8,790 nucleotides of DNA from Campylobacterota bacterium (GCA_013153755.1 JAADDU010000090.1:1-8790), one strand, 5' to 3'. Counted from the first letter of the stretch, positions 1 through 8,298 are shown. Notes: generated by a model from the letters alone, not told the origin. Program-made: numbers and translations.

Positions 1-670
1 GGATAAGAACAAATGCCATAGTCATAAGACCTTTTTGCATAGCATTTATGATAACCATATTTAAAAGGTTTGGATCTTTTAGTATATCTGAAATTTTTGA
101 TTTTTTGTGGTAAATATGGATGATTTTTGGAGGGGTTGGTACTTTTGTAAAAAGTAAAATCATAGCTAAAACAGATAGTCCAGCAGTGATGAAAAACAGT
201 GTACTAACTCCATAGTGAGCGCCTATAACTGGACCAACTGCCATAGCAACAGCAAAACTCATAGCGATAAATCCACCCATGATAGCCATAGCTTTACCAC
301 GAGTTTTTTCCTCAACTAAGTCTGCTATCATAGCTGTTATAACAGAGCCTATAGCCCCTGCACCTTGCAAAAAACGCCCAAACATAAGTGTATATATGTC
401 AGTAGCATAAGCAGCGACAAGTGAACCAGCTAAAAAGATGATAAGACCAACTAAAAGAGTTGGTTTACGACCTATTTTATCGCTCATTGTCCCAAAAGGG
501 ATTTGAAAAATAGCTTGAGTAAGTGCATAACCACCAACGATAACACCAACTAACATAGGCGTAGCACCATCAAGAGTAAGTGCATATATAGATAAGACAG
601 GAAGAACTAAAAATAGTCCCAAAAATCTAAGAGATAAGATGATAGAAAGTGGTAAAACTTTTTTAAACAT
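1..670 (-). CDS. MFS transporter, YajR-like (3' part cut by window edge)
   Basis: Inner-membrane major facilitator superfamily transporter; about 223 N-terminal residues are present and the rest lies beyond position 1. The protein starts MFKKVLPLSIILSLRFLG and shows about six hydrophobic segments, that is, the N-terminal half of a 12-helix MFS protein. The loop after helix 2 carries MFS motif A (GTMSDKIGRKP, about residues 60-70). The pattern of LGLFLVLPVLSIYA, ALTQAIFQIPFG and FGRFLQGAGAIGS closely resembles E. coli YajR, a putative efflux protein of the DHA1 group. YajR's diagnostic C-terminal ferredoxin-like domain cannot be checked here. The start is supported by AAGGA on the minus strand (676-680), 5 nt before the ATG. 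It diverges from rdgB over a 66-bp gap. The substrate cannot be told from the sequence. Confidence 0.9.
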   Translation of the reverse strand, partial: MFKKVLPLSIILSLRFLGLFLVLPVLSIYALTLDGATPMLVGVIVGGYALTQAIFQIPFGTMSDKIGRKPTLLVGLIIFLAGSLVAAYATDIYTLMFGRFLQGAGAIGSVITAMIADLVEEKTRGKAMAIMGGFIAMSFAVAMAVGPVIGAHYGVSTLFFITAGLSVLAMILLFTKVPTPPKIIHIYHKKSKISDILKDPNLLNMVIINAMQKGLMTMAFVLI

Positions 671-736
671 GAAAATCCTTATAATTTAGTATAATGATGC
701 AATTATAATTAAAAGAGTTAAATTGAAGGATAATTT
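671..736. promoter_or_regulatory. Divergent promoter region between the MFS gene and rdgB
   Basis: This 66-bp gap must hold the promoters for both divergent genes unless either is read through from outside. On the plus strand TATAAT occurs at 690-695 and again at 704-709. The palindrome AATTATAATT (701-710) also gives a minus-strand TATAAT at 702-707. These are good -10 hexamers. Campylobacterota sigma-70 promoters usually lack a clear -35, and none is obvious here. Predicted leaders are about 20-35 nt on each side. The near-overlapping -10 elements suggest that the two promoters may compete for polymerase (inference). Confidence 0.5.
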
Positions 737-1324
737 TTGAGATTAGTTTTAGCAACATCAAATAAAGGTAAGGTTAGAGAGATAAAAGCTCTTTGTAGCG
801 AGTATGAAGTTATCCCATATAGTGACTTGATAGATGAATTTGAAATAGTAGAAGATGGGAAAAGTTTTAAAGAAAATGCACTTATAAAAGCAGATGCAGT
901 ATTTAAGGCTTTAGGTGATGAAAATGCCATAGTTATAGCAGATGATAGTGGTATAAGTGTAGATATACTAGATGCACAACCGGGGATATATAGTGCCAGA
1001 TATGCCGGTATTGATGCAAACGATAAAGATAACCTATATAAACTTATAGATGATATAAAAGTAAAAGGTGTAAACTCTTCATTTGCACATTATACTGCAT
1101 CTATAGCAATAGTCACCAAAAATGAAAAATATAGTGTTCATGGTTGGATGTATGGAGATGCCATAGCAGAAGCTAGAGGAGATGGTGGATTTGGGTATGA
1201 CCCTATGTTTATACCTCTTGGGTATGATAAAACATTAGGAGAGCTAGATGATGAGATAAAAAAAGAGCTATCTCATCGTTCAAAAGCTTTAGATTTAGCA
1301 AAGAAAATTTTAAAAATTATCTAA
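737..1324 (+). CDS. rdgB: dITP/XTP pyrophosphatase (RdgB/HAM1 family)
   Basis: Cytoplasmic enzyme that hydrolyses non-canonical purine triphosphates (dITP, XTP) to the monophosphate and pyrophosphate, keeping deaminated bases out of DNA and RNA. The 195-residue protein has the usual family length and motifs in order: [12 protein letters not shown] near residues 5-16 (the SxNxxK nucleotide-binding motif), IADDSG at 67-72 (the catalytic acidic pair D69-D70), [10 protein letters not shown] at 82-91, [11 protein letters not shown] at 148-158 and LSHRSKAL at 178-185. The start codon is TTG, chosen because the family begins right at this M-x-L-V-L-A-T strand and because AAGGA (726-730) sits 6 nt upstream; no ATG fits. 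It is convergent with uppP, and a hairpin follows 3 bp after the stop. Nothing essential is missing. Confidence 0.95.
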   Translation: MRLVLATSNKGKVREIKALCSEYEVIPYSDLIDEFEIVEDGKSFKENALIKADAVFKALGDENAIVIADDSGISVDILDAQPGIYSARYAGIDANDKDNLYKLIDDIKVKGVNSSFAHYTASIAIVTKNEKYSVHGWMYGDAIAEARGDGGFGYDPMFIPLGYDKTLGELDDEIKKELSHRSKALDLAKKILKII

Positions 1325-1413
1325 AATATTTTACAACTCAGGTTGTAAAATGACTGTTCTAAATTTTCTAAAAAAATATGTAAGTGGGCGTTGTATCTGC
1401 TAATAATTCGCAT
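1321..1413 (-). CDS. Possible small protein or gene remnant, 30 codons
   Basis: A minus-strand ATG at 1413-1411 is preceded, 4 nt upstream, by AAAGGAGGT (1417-1425), one of the strongest ribosome-binding sites in the window. The frame runs 30 codons to TAG at 1323-1321 and begins [19 protein letters not shown] do not recognise the product; it has no clear signal peptide or membrane segment. Codons such as AGC, TAC, AAC, GCC and CAC are more C-ending than in neighbouring genes, which argues either for a non-native piece or against real coding. The last third overlaps the hairpin behind rdgB. It would be the last gene of the uppP transcript, 86 bp behind uppP. An overlapping second frame starting at ATG 1430 (20 codons, [20 protein letters not shown]) is an alternative reading. 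Confidence 0.25.
   Translation of the reverse strand: MRIISRYNAHLHIFLENLEQSFYNLSCKIF
1328..1351 (+). terminator. Perfect hairpin after rdgB, probable transcript end
   Basis: ATTTTACAAC (1328-1337), a 4-nt loop TCAG, then GTTGTAAAAT (1342-1351): a perfect 10-bp inverted repeat starting 3 bp after the rdgB stop. No run of T follows on the plus strand (GACTGTTCT comes next), so it is not a textbook intrinsic terminator. Its place between two convergent genes suits a transcript-ending or 3'-protecting hairpin that could work in either direction. It also lies inside the 3' end of the possible minus-strand small ORF. Confidence 0.5.
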
Positions 1414-1499
1414 GATACCTCCTTTAACATTTTAGGCTTTTTTATATGCCTTAGAGAAAATAAGCAAAAATTATTCCAAAAATGAGTTTTTAGTGAGTT
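1414..1499. other. Intergenic stretch behind uppP
   Basis: AT-rich spacer between the uppP stop and the possible small ORF. It holds a weak 4-bp inverted repeat (AGGC at 1434-1437, GCCT at 1448-1451), a direct repeat TGAGTTTT (1483-1490 and 1494-1501) running into the uppP stop, and the strong minus-strand AAAGGAGG. I see no convincing intrinsic terminator for uppP and no promoter I would defend. Confidence 0.4.
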
Positions 1500-2267
1500 T
1501 TAAAAAACTAAAAGTAATAAAACTCCAAAGATTATCCTATAAACACCAAATGCAACAAAAGTAAATTTTTCTAAAAACTTTAGAAATAGTTTTATAGTTA
1601 GATATGCTATAAAAAAAGATATAACAAAACCAACTGCTAATGTCATCATATTTGCATCACTAAACTCATGGTAATGTTTAAGTAAATCATGGGCAGTAAC
1701 AGCACTCATAACAGGAAAAGCAAGTAAAAAACTAAACTCTGCACTTGCTTTTCTGCTAAGTTTTACAAGTAAAGCCCCTATGATGGTTGAACCAGCTCTA
1801 CTTGTTCCTGGGATAAGTGCAAAAACTTGGGCAAAACCTATCACTAAAGATTGTTTAAGAGTGACTTGTTCAACATCATCTATAACCTCTTTTTCATCTG
1901 GTATAAAATATTTCTCAACCACTAAAAATATGATACCACCAACTATAAACATTGTTGCAACAACATCTATACTAAAAAGCTCTTTGATTTGGTGAGAAAA
2001 AACAAATCCAACTGCACCTATAGGTAAAAATGCTAAAAAAACTTTCTTCCACAAATCTATCTTTTGTAAGGTAAATTTATCTCTATAGTTAAAAAATACC
2101 GCCAAAATCGCAGCAAACTGTATGATAACTTCATAAGCTTTAGTAACTGCCGTTTGGTCGAGTCCTAAAAATTCACTAGCAACGATTAGATGCCCTGTTG
2201 AAGAGATGGGTAGAAATTCAGTAAACCCCTCAATAATACCTAAAATGATAGAGTCAAATATGGTCAT
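1500..2267 (-). CDS. uppP: Undecaprenyl-diphosphatase UppP/BacA
   Basis: Polytopic inner-membrane phosphatase that converts undecaprenyl pyrophosphate to undecaprenyl phosphate, the lipid carrier for peptidoglycan and other surface glycans; overexpression in other bacteria gives bacitracin resistance. At 255 residues it is slightly shorter than E. coli UppP (273). The first signature [14 protein letters not shown] lies at residues 13-26, with E13, E17 and H26 matching the known active-site positions. The second, PGTSRAG, lies at 153-159 with the catalytic R157; Ala replaces the more common second Ser. [13 protein letters not shown] at 175-187 is also family-typical. About seven to eight hydrophobic helices cover the protein. 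The start is supported by AAGGTG 4-5 nt upstream of the ATG. It diverges from the aminotransferase gene. Confidence 0.95.
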   Translation of the reverse strand: MTIFDSIILGIIEGFTEFLPISSTGHLIVASEFLGLDQTAVTKAYEVIIQFAAILAVFFNYRDKFTLQKIDLWKKVFLAFLPIGAVGFVFSHQIKELFSIDVVATMFIVGGIIFLVVEKYFIPDEKEVIDDVEQVTLKQSLVIGFAQVFALIPGTSRAGSTIIGALLVKLSRKASAEFSFLLAFPVMSAVTAHDLLKHYHEFSDANMMTLAVGFVISFFIAYLTIKLFLKFLEKFTFVAFGVYRIIFGVLLLLVF

Positions 2268-2369
2268 AAAACACCTTTTATTTATATCTTTAAATGCAAT
2301 TTTATCATATTAAAGAGTTATTTCGATATAATACGAGGTTTTTAAATAAATATTTGTAGGAACTAAAAT
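2268..2369. promoter_or_regulatory. Divergent promoter region, uppP and the aminotransferase operon
   Basis: On the plus strand a perfect -10 hexamer TATAAT lies at 2327-2332, in the context CGATATAATAC. It predicts a start near 2339 and a leader of about 30 nt that ends in the AGGAA ribosome site (2358-2362). This is the likely main promoter for the aminotransferase, hisZ, purA, fliJ, motE run. On the minus strand TAAAAT (complement of 2299-2304) could serve uppP, with a leader of about 25 nt. No operator-like inverted repeat or riboswitch is visible. Confidence 0.55.
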
Positions 2370-3482
2370 ATGTTACTTTTTACACCTGGTCCAACTCCAG
2401 TACCTCAAAATGTTCGTAATGCTATGAGTGATGAGACTATGCACCACCGTACTCCCGAATTTGAGGCTATCTTTGAAAAAACACGAGAACATCTTTTTAA
2501 ACTCTTTGGTAGTGATGAAGTTGTTATGATTGCATCTAGTGGTACAGGGGCTATGGAAGCTGCTGTTACAAACCTATGCCATAAAAAACTTTTAAATATA
2601 AACTCTGGTAAGTTTGGTGAAAGATTTGGTAAAATTGCTCTTGCTCACGGTCTTGAAAATATAGAGATAAAAAATGAGTGGGATACACCAGTGAGTGTAG
2701 ATGCAGTACTAGAAGTTATAAAAGCAGATGCAGATATAGATGCAGTAGCTATCCAGATAAGTGAATCTGCTGGTGGACTTCGTCACCCTGTAGAGGAGAT
2801 GGCAAAGGCTATAAAAGAGATAAACCCTGAGATTATGGTTATAGCTGATGGTATAACAGCAGTTGGTGTTGAAAAAATCGATGTAACAAATATAGATGCA
2901 CTACTAGCTGGAAGTCAAAAAGCTTTAATGCTCCCTCCAGGATTATCTTTACTTGGTCTTAGTAATGGTGCTATAGAGAAGATTGGAAGTGGTAAGGGTT
3001 ACTACTTAAACCTTGCATCTGAGATAAAAAAGCAAAGACAAAATACAACTGCATATACAGCAGCAACCACTCTTATCATAGGACTTTTAGAGGTTCTTGA
3101 GAGTATAGAAGCTGATGGTGGAGTAGATGCACTTTATCAAAGAACTGCAACTAGAGCAAAAGCGGTAAACTCTGCACTTCAAGCGATAGGTTTACATATC
3201 TACCCAAAAACTCCAGCACCATCTATGACAACTATAGATGATATAGATGCAGGTGAGATAAGAAAACTTTTAAAAACTGAGTTTGATGTAAATGTAGCTG
3301 GTGGTCAAGACCATTTAAAAGGTAAGATTTTTCGTATAAATCAGATGGGACTCATAGCAGATTATGAGATGGCATGGGTTGTAAATGCAGTTGAACTTAC
3401 TTTGGCAAAACTTGGACGCAGAGCTTATGATGGAACTGCAAACAAAGTTTTTAATGAGATAACTTTTGGGATGGGTAGTTAA
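2370..3482 (+). CDS. Class V aminotransferase (serine/alanine-glyoxylate type)
   Basis: Cytoplasmic PLP enzyme of fold type I, class V, in the group annotated serine-pyruvate or alanine-glyoxylate aminotransferase. The 370-residue chain has the usual length. Visible motifs are FTPGPTPVP at 4-12 and HHRTPEF at 25-31 in the substrate entrance, SSGTGAMEAA at 56-65 (PLP phosphate binding), IADGITAVG at 158-166 with D160 contacting the pyridine nitrogen, AGSQKALMLPPGL at 180-192 with Schiff-base K184, and GGQDHLKGKIFRINQMG at 311-327 with R322, the likely substrate-carboxylate arginine. The amino donor and acceptor cannot be settled from sequence; archaeal and bacterial relatives include enzymes acting on serine, alanine, aspartate or ureidoglycine. 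It is first in the operon, and its TAA overlaps the ATG of hisZ by one base (TAATG), so translation is probably coupled. Confidence 0.9.
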   Translation: MLLFTPGPTPVPQNVRNAMSDETMHHRTPEFEAIFEKTREHLFKLFGSDEVVMIASSGTGAMEAAVTNLCHKKLLNINSGKFGERFGKIALAHGLENIEIKNEWDTPVSVDAVLEVIKADADIDAVAIQISESAGGLRHPVEEMAKAIKEINPEIMVIADGITAVGVEKIDVTNIDALLAGSQKALMLPPGLSLLGLSNGAIEKIGSGKGYYLNLASEIKKQRQNTTAYTAATTLIIGLLEVLESIEADGGVDALYQRTATRAKAVNSALQAIGLHIYPKTPAPSMTTIDDIDAGEIRKLLKTEFDVNVAGGQDHLKGKIFRINQMGLIADYEMAWVVNAVELTLAKLGRRAYDGTANKVFNEITFGMGS

Positions 3483-4330
3483 TGATTTTAGAACATGAGA
3501 TTCCAAACCAAACAAAACTATACTTTGCAAACAGTGCAAGGGTAAAAAGAAAGATAGAAAATATAGCTAGTGATATACTTTATACCAATGGTTATGAGGA
3601 GATAGTAACACCACTTTTTTCATACCATCAACACCTAAGTATAGCTGATGAGAGAGAGCTTATTCGCATAAATGATGCTAAAAACAACTCTTTGTCTCTA
3701 AGAGCGGACTCCACTATAGATGTTGTTCGTATCATAGAAAAAAGATTAGGTAGAAATACTGAACAAAAAAAATGGTTCTATATACAACCTGTTTATCGTT
3801 ACCCTACAGAGGAGCAACACCAAGTTGGTGTAGAGTTTATGGGGGAGAAAAAACTATCTAGTGTTTTAAATATAGCACTAAATATTTTTGAAAACTTAGA
3901 GTTAAATCCACTTGTTCAAATCTCAAACATAAAGATACCAAAACTTTTAGTAGAGATGTTTGATGAGTTGAGTATAGATGATTTTAGACATATAAATATA
4001 GAAAAATTTTTAAACCTAAAAGTAGAATGGCTGGAAAAACTTGTATATCTTCAGTATGTTGAGCAGATAGATGAGATTTTAGAGATAGTTCCACAAGCCA
4101 TAAAAGATGAACTTTTAAAAGTAAAAGAGTTGTGTGAAAATATCTCTTACAAAAATGTGGTTATAGCACCTATGTATTATGCAAAGATGCTTTACTATGA
4201 TGAGTTGTACTTTAGAGTTATAGATAAAAACGAGGTTTATGCTCGTGGTGGAAGATATAAAAATGAAGAGTTGACTTCAGTAGGTTTTGCAATATATACA
4301 GATGCTCTTTGTGAGACACTGACAAAATAA
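3482..4330 (+). CDS. hisZ: ATP phosphoribosyltransferase regulatory subunit HisZ (HisRS-like)
   Basis: Paralogue of the histidyl-tRNA synthetase catalytic core. HisZ does not charge tRNA; with short-form HisG it forms the ATP phosphoribosyltransferase that starts histidine synthesis. The 282 residues cover only the catalytic-core fold; the C-terminal anticodon domain of HisRS is absent. Class II features are degenerate: YEEIVTPLF near 38-46, LSLRADSTIDVVR at 71-83 where HisRS has LRPE, a shortened motif-2 region YRYPTEEQHQVGVEFMG at 105-121 that has lost the FRxERPQ arginine/glutamate set, and ARGGRYKNEELTSVGFAI at 254-271 replacing GGRYDGL. hisZ next to purA is a recurring arrangement in beta- and gammaproteobacteria, which supports the call. 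It overlaps the aminotransferase gene by 1 nt and precedes purA by 12 nt. A generic HisRS-like paralogue is the alternative. Confidence 0.8.
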   Translation: MILEHEIPNQTKLYFANSARVKRKIENIASDILYTNGYEEIVTPLFSYHQHLSIADERELIRINDAKNNSLSLRADSTIDVVRIIEKRLGRNTEQKKWFYIQPVYRYPTEEQHQVGVEFMGEKKLSSVLNIALNIFENLELNPLVQISNIKIPKLLVEMFDELSIDDFRHINIEKFLNLKVEWLEKLVYLQYVEQIDEILEIVPQAIKDELLKVKELCENISYKNVVIAPMYYAKMLYYDELYFRVIDKNEVYARGGRYKNEELTSVGFAIYTDALCETLTK

Positions 4331-4339
4331 GGGATATAG

Positions 4340-5590
<1,251 letters not shown>

Positions 5591-5612
5591 AAGAAAGTAA
5601 GGAAAAAAGCTT

Positions 5613-6035
5613 TTGAAAACTCGTTTTAGTTCACTTGTAAAGTTGAAAAAATCTACTATGCAAAAGAGTGAAAGAGTTGTTCAAAAAGCCAATGCAACCC
5701 TAAATAGTGCATCTACAGCACTAGAACTTTCATATAAAAGTATAAATGATATAGATGCACCACAAAATGGGACTATGAGTTCATTTTTGGCATCAAGGAC
5801 ACTTCTTTCTTCTGCTAGAGATATTATTAAACACAACCAAGATTGGGTAAATTTTGCAAAAGAGCAAGTTCAAAGTGCTAAAGAGAGATTAAAATTGGAT
5901 ATGATTGAATATGAAAAGTTTAATCACTTAGAGTTTCAAGAGATTCAAAAAGAGATAAAAAAGTTAAAAGCACAAGAGATAAAAGATTTAGATGAGGTAG
6001 CTTTAATGACTCATACTATAAAGGCTAAACAATGA
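5613..6035 (+). CDS. fliJ: FliJ-like flagellar export coiled-coil protein
   Basis: A 140-residue, highly helical, charged protein with no signal peptide. It is probably the soluble stalk protein FliJ of the flagellar type III export ATPase (FliH-FliI-FliJ). FliJ proteins are near 147 residues and form a two-helix antiparallel coiled coil. The N-terminal FSSLVKLKKSTMQKSERVVQKA fits the first helix, and EIKKLKAQEIKDLDEVALM at 113-132 matches the FliJ C-terminal pattern KELDEIA. The start is TTG, with TAAGGA (5598-5603) 9 nt upstream; no ATG precedes the conserved N-terminus. Its stop overlaps the next gene by 4 nt (ATGA). H. pylori HP0256, which also follows purA, is as I recall a FliJ-related protein affecting motility. 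FliJ sequences are weakly conserved, so the family call rests on the C-terminal pattern and synteny. Confidence 0.7.
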   Translation: MKTRFSSLVKLKKSTMQKSERVVQKANATLNSASTALELSYKSINDIDAPQNGTMSSFLASRTLLSSARDIIKHNQDWVNFAKEQVQSAKERLKLDMIEYEKFNHLEFQEIQKEIKKLKAQEIKDLDEVALMTHTIKAKQ

Positions 6036-6541
6036 GATTACTTATACTATTTATTTTTACATTTACATCCTTAATGGCACTTCAAACAAGCCAAAGACTT
6101 TTTGACTGTACTGCTATTTTTAAAGAGCGTAAAAGTGAACTTTTAGTTGAATTAGAACGCATAGATGAACAAAAGCAGGCTTTAGCTTCTTTAAAAATAG
6201 CAACAGAAGAGCTACTAAAGAAAAAAGAAAATAGACTCAACCAAAGAGAAGAAAATGTTGATTCAAAATTAACTGAGATAACTAAAAAAGAAAAAAACAT
6301 AAAAGAGATGTTGAAAAAAAATGAAACTATCTTAAAAGAGATAAAATCTCAAAAAATGGATAAGATAGCTCAAACCTTTGCTAAGATGAAACCAGCCTCA
6401 GCGGCAAATATACTATCTGATATGGATACTAGTAGAGCATCATTAATCTTAGGCTCATTAAAACCAAAAATAGTTGGAAAAATACTAACAAAAATGGAAC
6501 CAAAAAAAGCCTCAGAGCTTACTCTCATATTATCTAATTAA
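6032..6541 (+). CDS. MotE/YlxF-like periplasmic coiled-coil protein
   Basis: Exported 169-residue protein. An N-terminal signal sequence (residues 1-16, MRLLILFIFTFTSLMA) probably ends at A16. A long charged coiled coil follows (about 31-110). The C-terminal helical domain (111-168) contains FAKMKPASAANILSDMD and LTKMEPKKASELTLIL, the MgtE_N/FliG-like repeat found in MotE and YlxF (COG3334). Relatives are linked to flagellar motor or stator function. The C. jejuni gene at this locus, Cj1496c, is as I recall a periplasmic glycoprotein needed for invasion and colonisation. There is a single cysteine, C26, and no lipobox. No acidic-type bacterial N-glycosylation sequon (D/E-X-N-X-S/T) is present; only N97-E-T occurs, with Lys at -2. 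The 4-nt overlap with fliJ suggests coupled translation and a shared role. It is not an Mg transporter: the channel domain is absent. Confidence 0.75.
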   Translation: MRLLILFIFTFTSLMALQTSQRLFDCTAIFKERKSELLVELERIDEQKQALASLKIATEELLKKKENRLNQREENVDSKLTEITKKEKNIKEMLKKNETILKEIKSQKMDKIAQTFAKMKPASAANILSDMDTSRASLILGSLKPKIVGKILTKMEPKKASELTLILSN

Positions 6542-6599
6542 ATTCTAATCAAAATTATAGTAAAATGCATAAATTATTTTAACAAGTAGGGTCTATCGC
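6542..6599 (+). promoter_or_regulatory. Possible internal promoter before DUF507-carA
   Basis: This 58-bp gap is the longest in the plus-strand run. It holds TATAGTAAAAT (6556-6566), giving a fair -10 (TAAAAT 6561-6566) and a predicted start near 6573, then TAGGG (6587-6591) 8 nt before the DUF507 ATG. No terminator hairpin separates motE from DUF507, so read-through from upstream is also possible. Confidence 0.4.
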
Positions 6600-7151
6600 A
6601 TGAAAATATCACTAAAAACTATCCCACATATATCTAGCAGAGTTGCTATCGATTTAAACAAGAGTGGTGTTGTTACGATGACAAAAGGGCTTGAAGCAGT
6701 TGCTGATGAAGCTAGAAAAATACTAGAAGCAAATGTAAAACAAGAGATGGCACTAGAAGAAAAGGCTGATGAAATATGTTCTGAAAATGAGGAACAGATA
6801 GAGTTTATGTTGGCAGATGAAAGACAACTTTTCTTTATGATTAAGAAAAAACTAGCTCCTGAATTTGGCATTATTTTAAACTATGAAGAGAGATATTCAG
6901 ACCTTTCGCATAAGATTTTGGATGAACTTTATGAAGAAGATCTAATCCATTTTGAAGTAACTGAAAATCGTATAAAAAACATCATATATAACGCCATTAC
7001 TTCATTTATAGCAGATGCTTCTGAGTTAGATGATGCTGTTATGGATAAGATACGCTCTTATAAAAAAAGATATATCCCAGGAACTGATGAGTTTGATATC
7101 TTGTATGAGAAAATCTATAGAGAAGAGTTGCTAAAAAGAGGTATGGAGTAA
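6600..7151 (+). CDS. DUF507 family protein, two internal repeats
   Basis: A 183-residue acidic, helix-rich cytoplasmic protein of unknown function. The ending FDILYEKIYREELLKRGME (165-183) is the hallmark of the DUF507 family. The protein appears to be an internal duplication: residues about 11-63 (starting ISSRVAIDLNKSGVV) align with about 102-154 (starting LSHKILDELYEEDLI) at a constant offset near 91. The DERQLFFMIKKKL segment (73-85) lines up with DEFDILYEKIYREEL (163-177). No catalytic motif, membrane segment or signal peptide is visible. The start is supported by TAGGG 8 nt upstream. It sits 1 nt before carA and in the same place as C. jejuni Cj1495c (from memory), so the pairing is conserved, but I would not infer a role in carbamoyl-phosphate synthesis from that alone. 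Confidence 0.8.
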   Translation: MKISLKTIPHISSRVAIDLNKSGVVTMTKGLEAVADEARKILEANVKQEMALEEKADEICSENEEQIEFMLADERQLFFMIKKKLAPEFGIILNYEERYSDLSHKILDELYEEDLIHFEVTENRIKNIIYNAITSFIADASELDDAVMDKIRSYKKRYIPGTDEFDILYEKIYREELLKRGME

Positions 7152-7152
7152 A

Positions 7153-8298
7153 ATGAGCATGAAAAATGAGATGAAAAGAGTATATATCTACCTTGAAAAT
7201 GGAACCTTTTTAGAGGCAGATAGTTTTGGGGCAGATGATACTGTTGTTGGAGAGATAGTTTTTAATACATCTATGAGTGGCTATCAAGAGATTATGTCTG
7301 ACCCATCATACGCAGGTCAGTTTGTAACTTTTACTATGCCAGAGATTGGTAATGTTGGTATAAATGATCAAGATATGGAGAGTACCAAAGCTCATGCAAA
7401 AGGGATGATAGTTAGAAAATATCAAGATAGATACTCAAACTTTCGTGCTACAGATTCATTAAAAAACTTTTTATTAGAGCATAATGTTATGGGGATTTGT
7501 GATATCGATACAAGATTTTTAACAAAGATGATAAGAAAAGAGGGTGCAATGATGATGGTTGCATCTACAAAAGTATCTAACAAAGATGAACTTAAAAATA
7601 TACTTGCCAACTCACCACGCATAGAGGATATAAACTATATTCAAGAAGTTAGTACAAAAGTTGCATATAAACATGAAAACTCTACTTATTCTAAAGTTAC
7701 ATTTGAGTATGAAAAAGCTCCAGAGGTACAAGCAAACATAGCAGTTGTAGATTTTGGAGTAAAAAGAAATATTTTAAATGAACTCGTGAATGCGGGTATC
7801 GGTGTTGAAGTTATCCCAAATAATTTTGATGCAGATACACTTATCCAAAAATACAATGATAAAGTCATAGATGGTGTGTTTTTATCAAATGGGCCAGGTG
7901 ACCCACTTGTACTTAAAAAAGAACAAATGCAAATCAAAAAGCTTATAAGTGCAAAAGTACCTATGTTTGGAATCTGTTTAGGTCATCAACTTCTTTCTAT
8001 ATCCCATGGATACGATACTTTTAAATTAAAATTTGGTCATCATGGTGGAAATCATCCTGTCAAAAATGAAAAAACTGGTTTTGTTGAGATAACAGCACAA
8101 AATCATAACTATAATGTACCAGATAACATAACTGATATAGCAGAGGTTACACATACAAATCTTTTTGATAATACTATAGAAGGTTTAAAGTATAATGATG
8201 CACCAATTTTTTCAGTTCAACATCATCCAGAAGCTAGTCCTGGACCAAAAGAGAGTAGTTATATATTCTCAGAGTTCTTATCTCTTATAAAAAGATGA
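7153..8298 (+). CDS. carA: Carbamoyl-phosphate synthase small subunit
   Basis: Glutaminase subunit that frees ammonia from glutamine and channels it to CarB for carbamoyl phosphate, used in pyrimidine and arginine synthesis. The 381 residues have the usual length. The N-terminal CPSase_sm domain (about 8-140) shows GEIVFNTSMSGYQEIMSDPSYAGQ and IGNVGIND. The class I glutamine amidotransferase domain (about 195-381) shows SNGPGDP at 245-251, FGICLGHQLL at 272-281 with nucleophile C275, and SVQHHPEASPGP at 354-365 with H358 and E360 completing the triad. Three in-frame ATGs compete. GGAG (7145-7148) is 4 nt from the ATG at 7153 and 10 nt from the one at 7159, while homology begins at MKRVYIYLENG (ATG 7171). 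I keep 7153, with the true start uncertain by up to six codons. carB is not next to it. Confidence 0.97.
   Translation: MSMKNEMKRVYIYLENGTFLEADSFGADDTVVGEIVFNTSMSGYQEIMSDPSYAGQFVTFTMPEIGNVGINDQDMESTKAHAKGMIVRKYQDRYSNFRATDSLKNFLLEHNVMGICDIDTRFLTKMIRKEGAMMMVASTKVSNKDELKNILANSPRIEDINYIQEVSTKVAYKHENSTYSKVTFEYEKAPEVQANIAVVDFGVKRNILNELVNAGIGVEVIPNNFDADTLIQKYNDKVIDGVFLSNGPGDPLVLKKEQMQIKKLISAKVPMFGICLGHQLLSISHGYDTFKLKFGHHGGNHPVKNEKTGFVEITAQNHNYNVPDNITDIAEVTHTNLFDNTIEGLKYNDAPIFSVQHHPEASPGPKESSYIFSEFLSLIKR

Noticed and set aside
1328..1351. CRISPR repeat or transposon end
   Set aside because: The 10-bp inverted repeat occurs once, has no spacer pattern, no transposase and no flanking target duplication; it fits a transcript-end hairpin.
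1780..1995. Plus-strand open frame inside uppP
   Set aside because: Antisense to the conserved UppP second signature; no independent coding evidence.
3482..4330. Functional histidyl-tRNA synthetase (hisS)
   Set aside because: The key motif 2 and histidine-binding residues are missing, there is no anticodon domain, and the length is well under 400 residues.
6032..6541. Magnesium transporter MgtE
   Set aside because: Only the N-terminal MgtE-like helical repeat is present, after a signal peptide and coiled coil; there are no CBS or channel domains, so MotE/YlxF-like is the better call.
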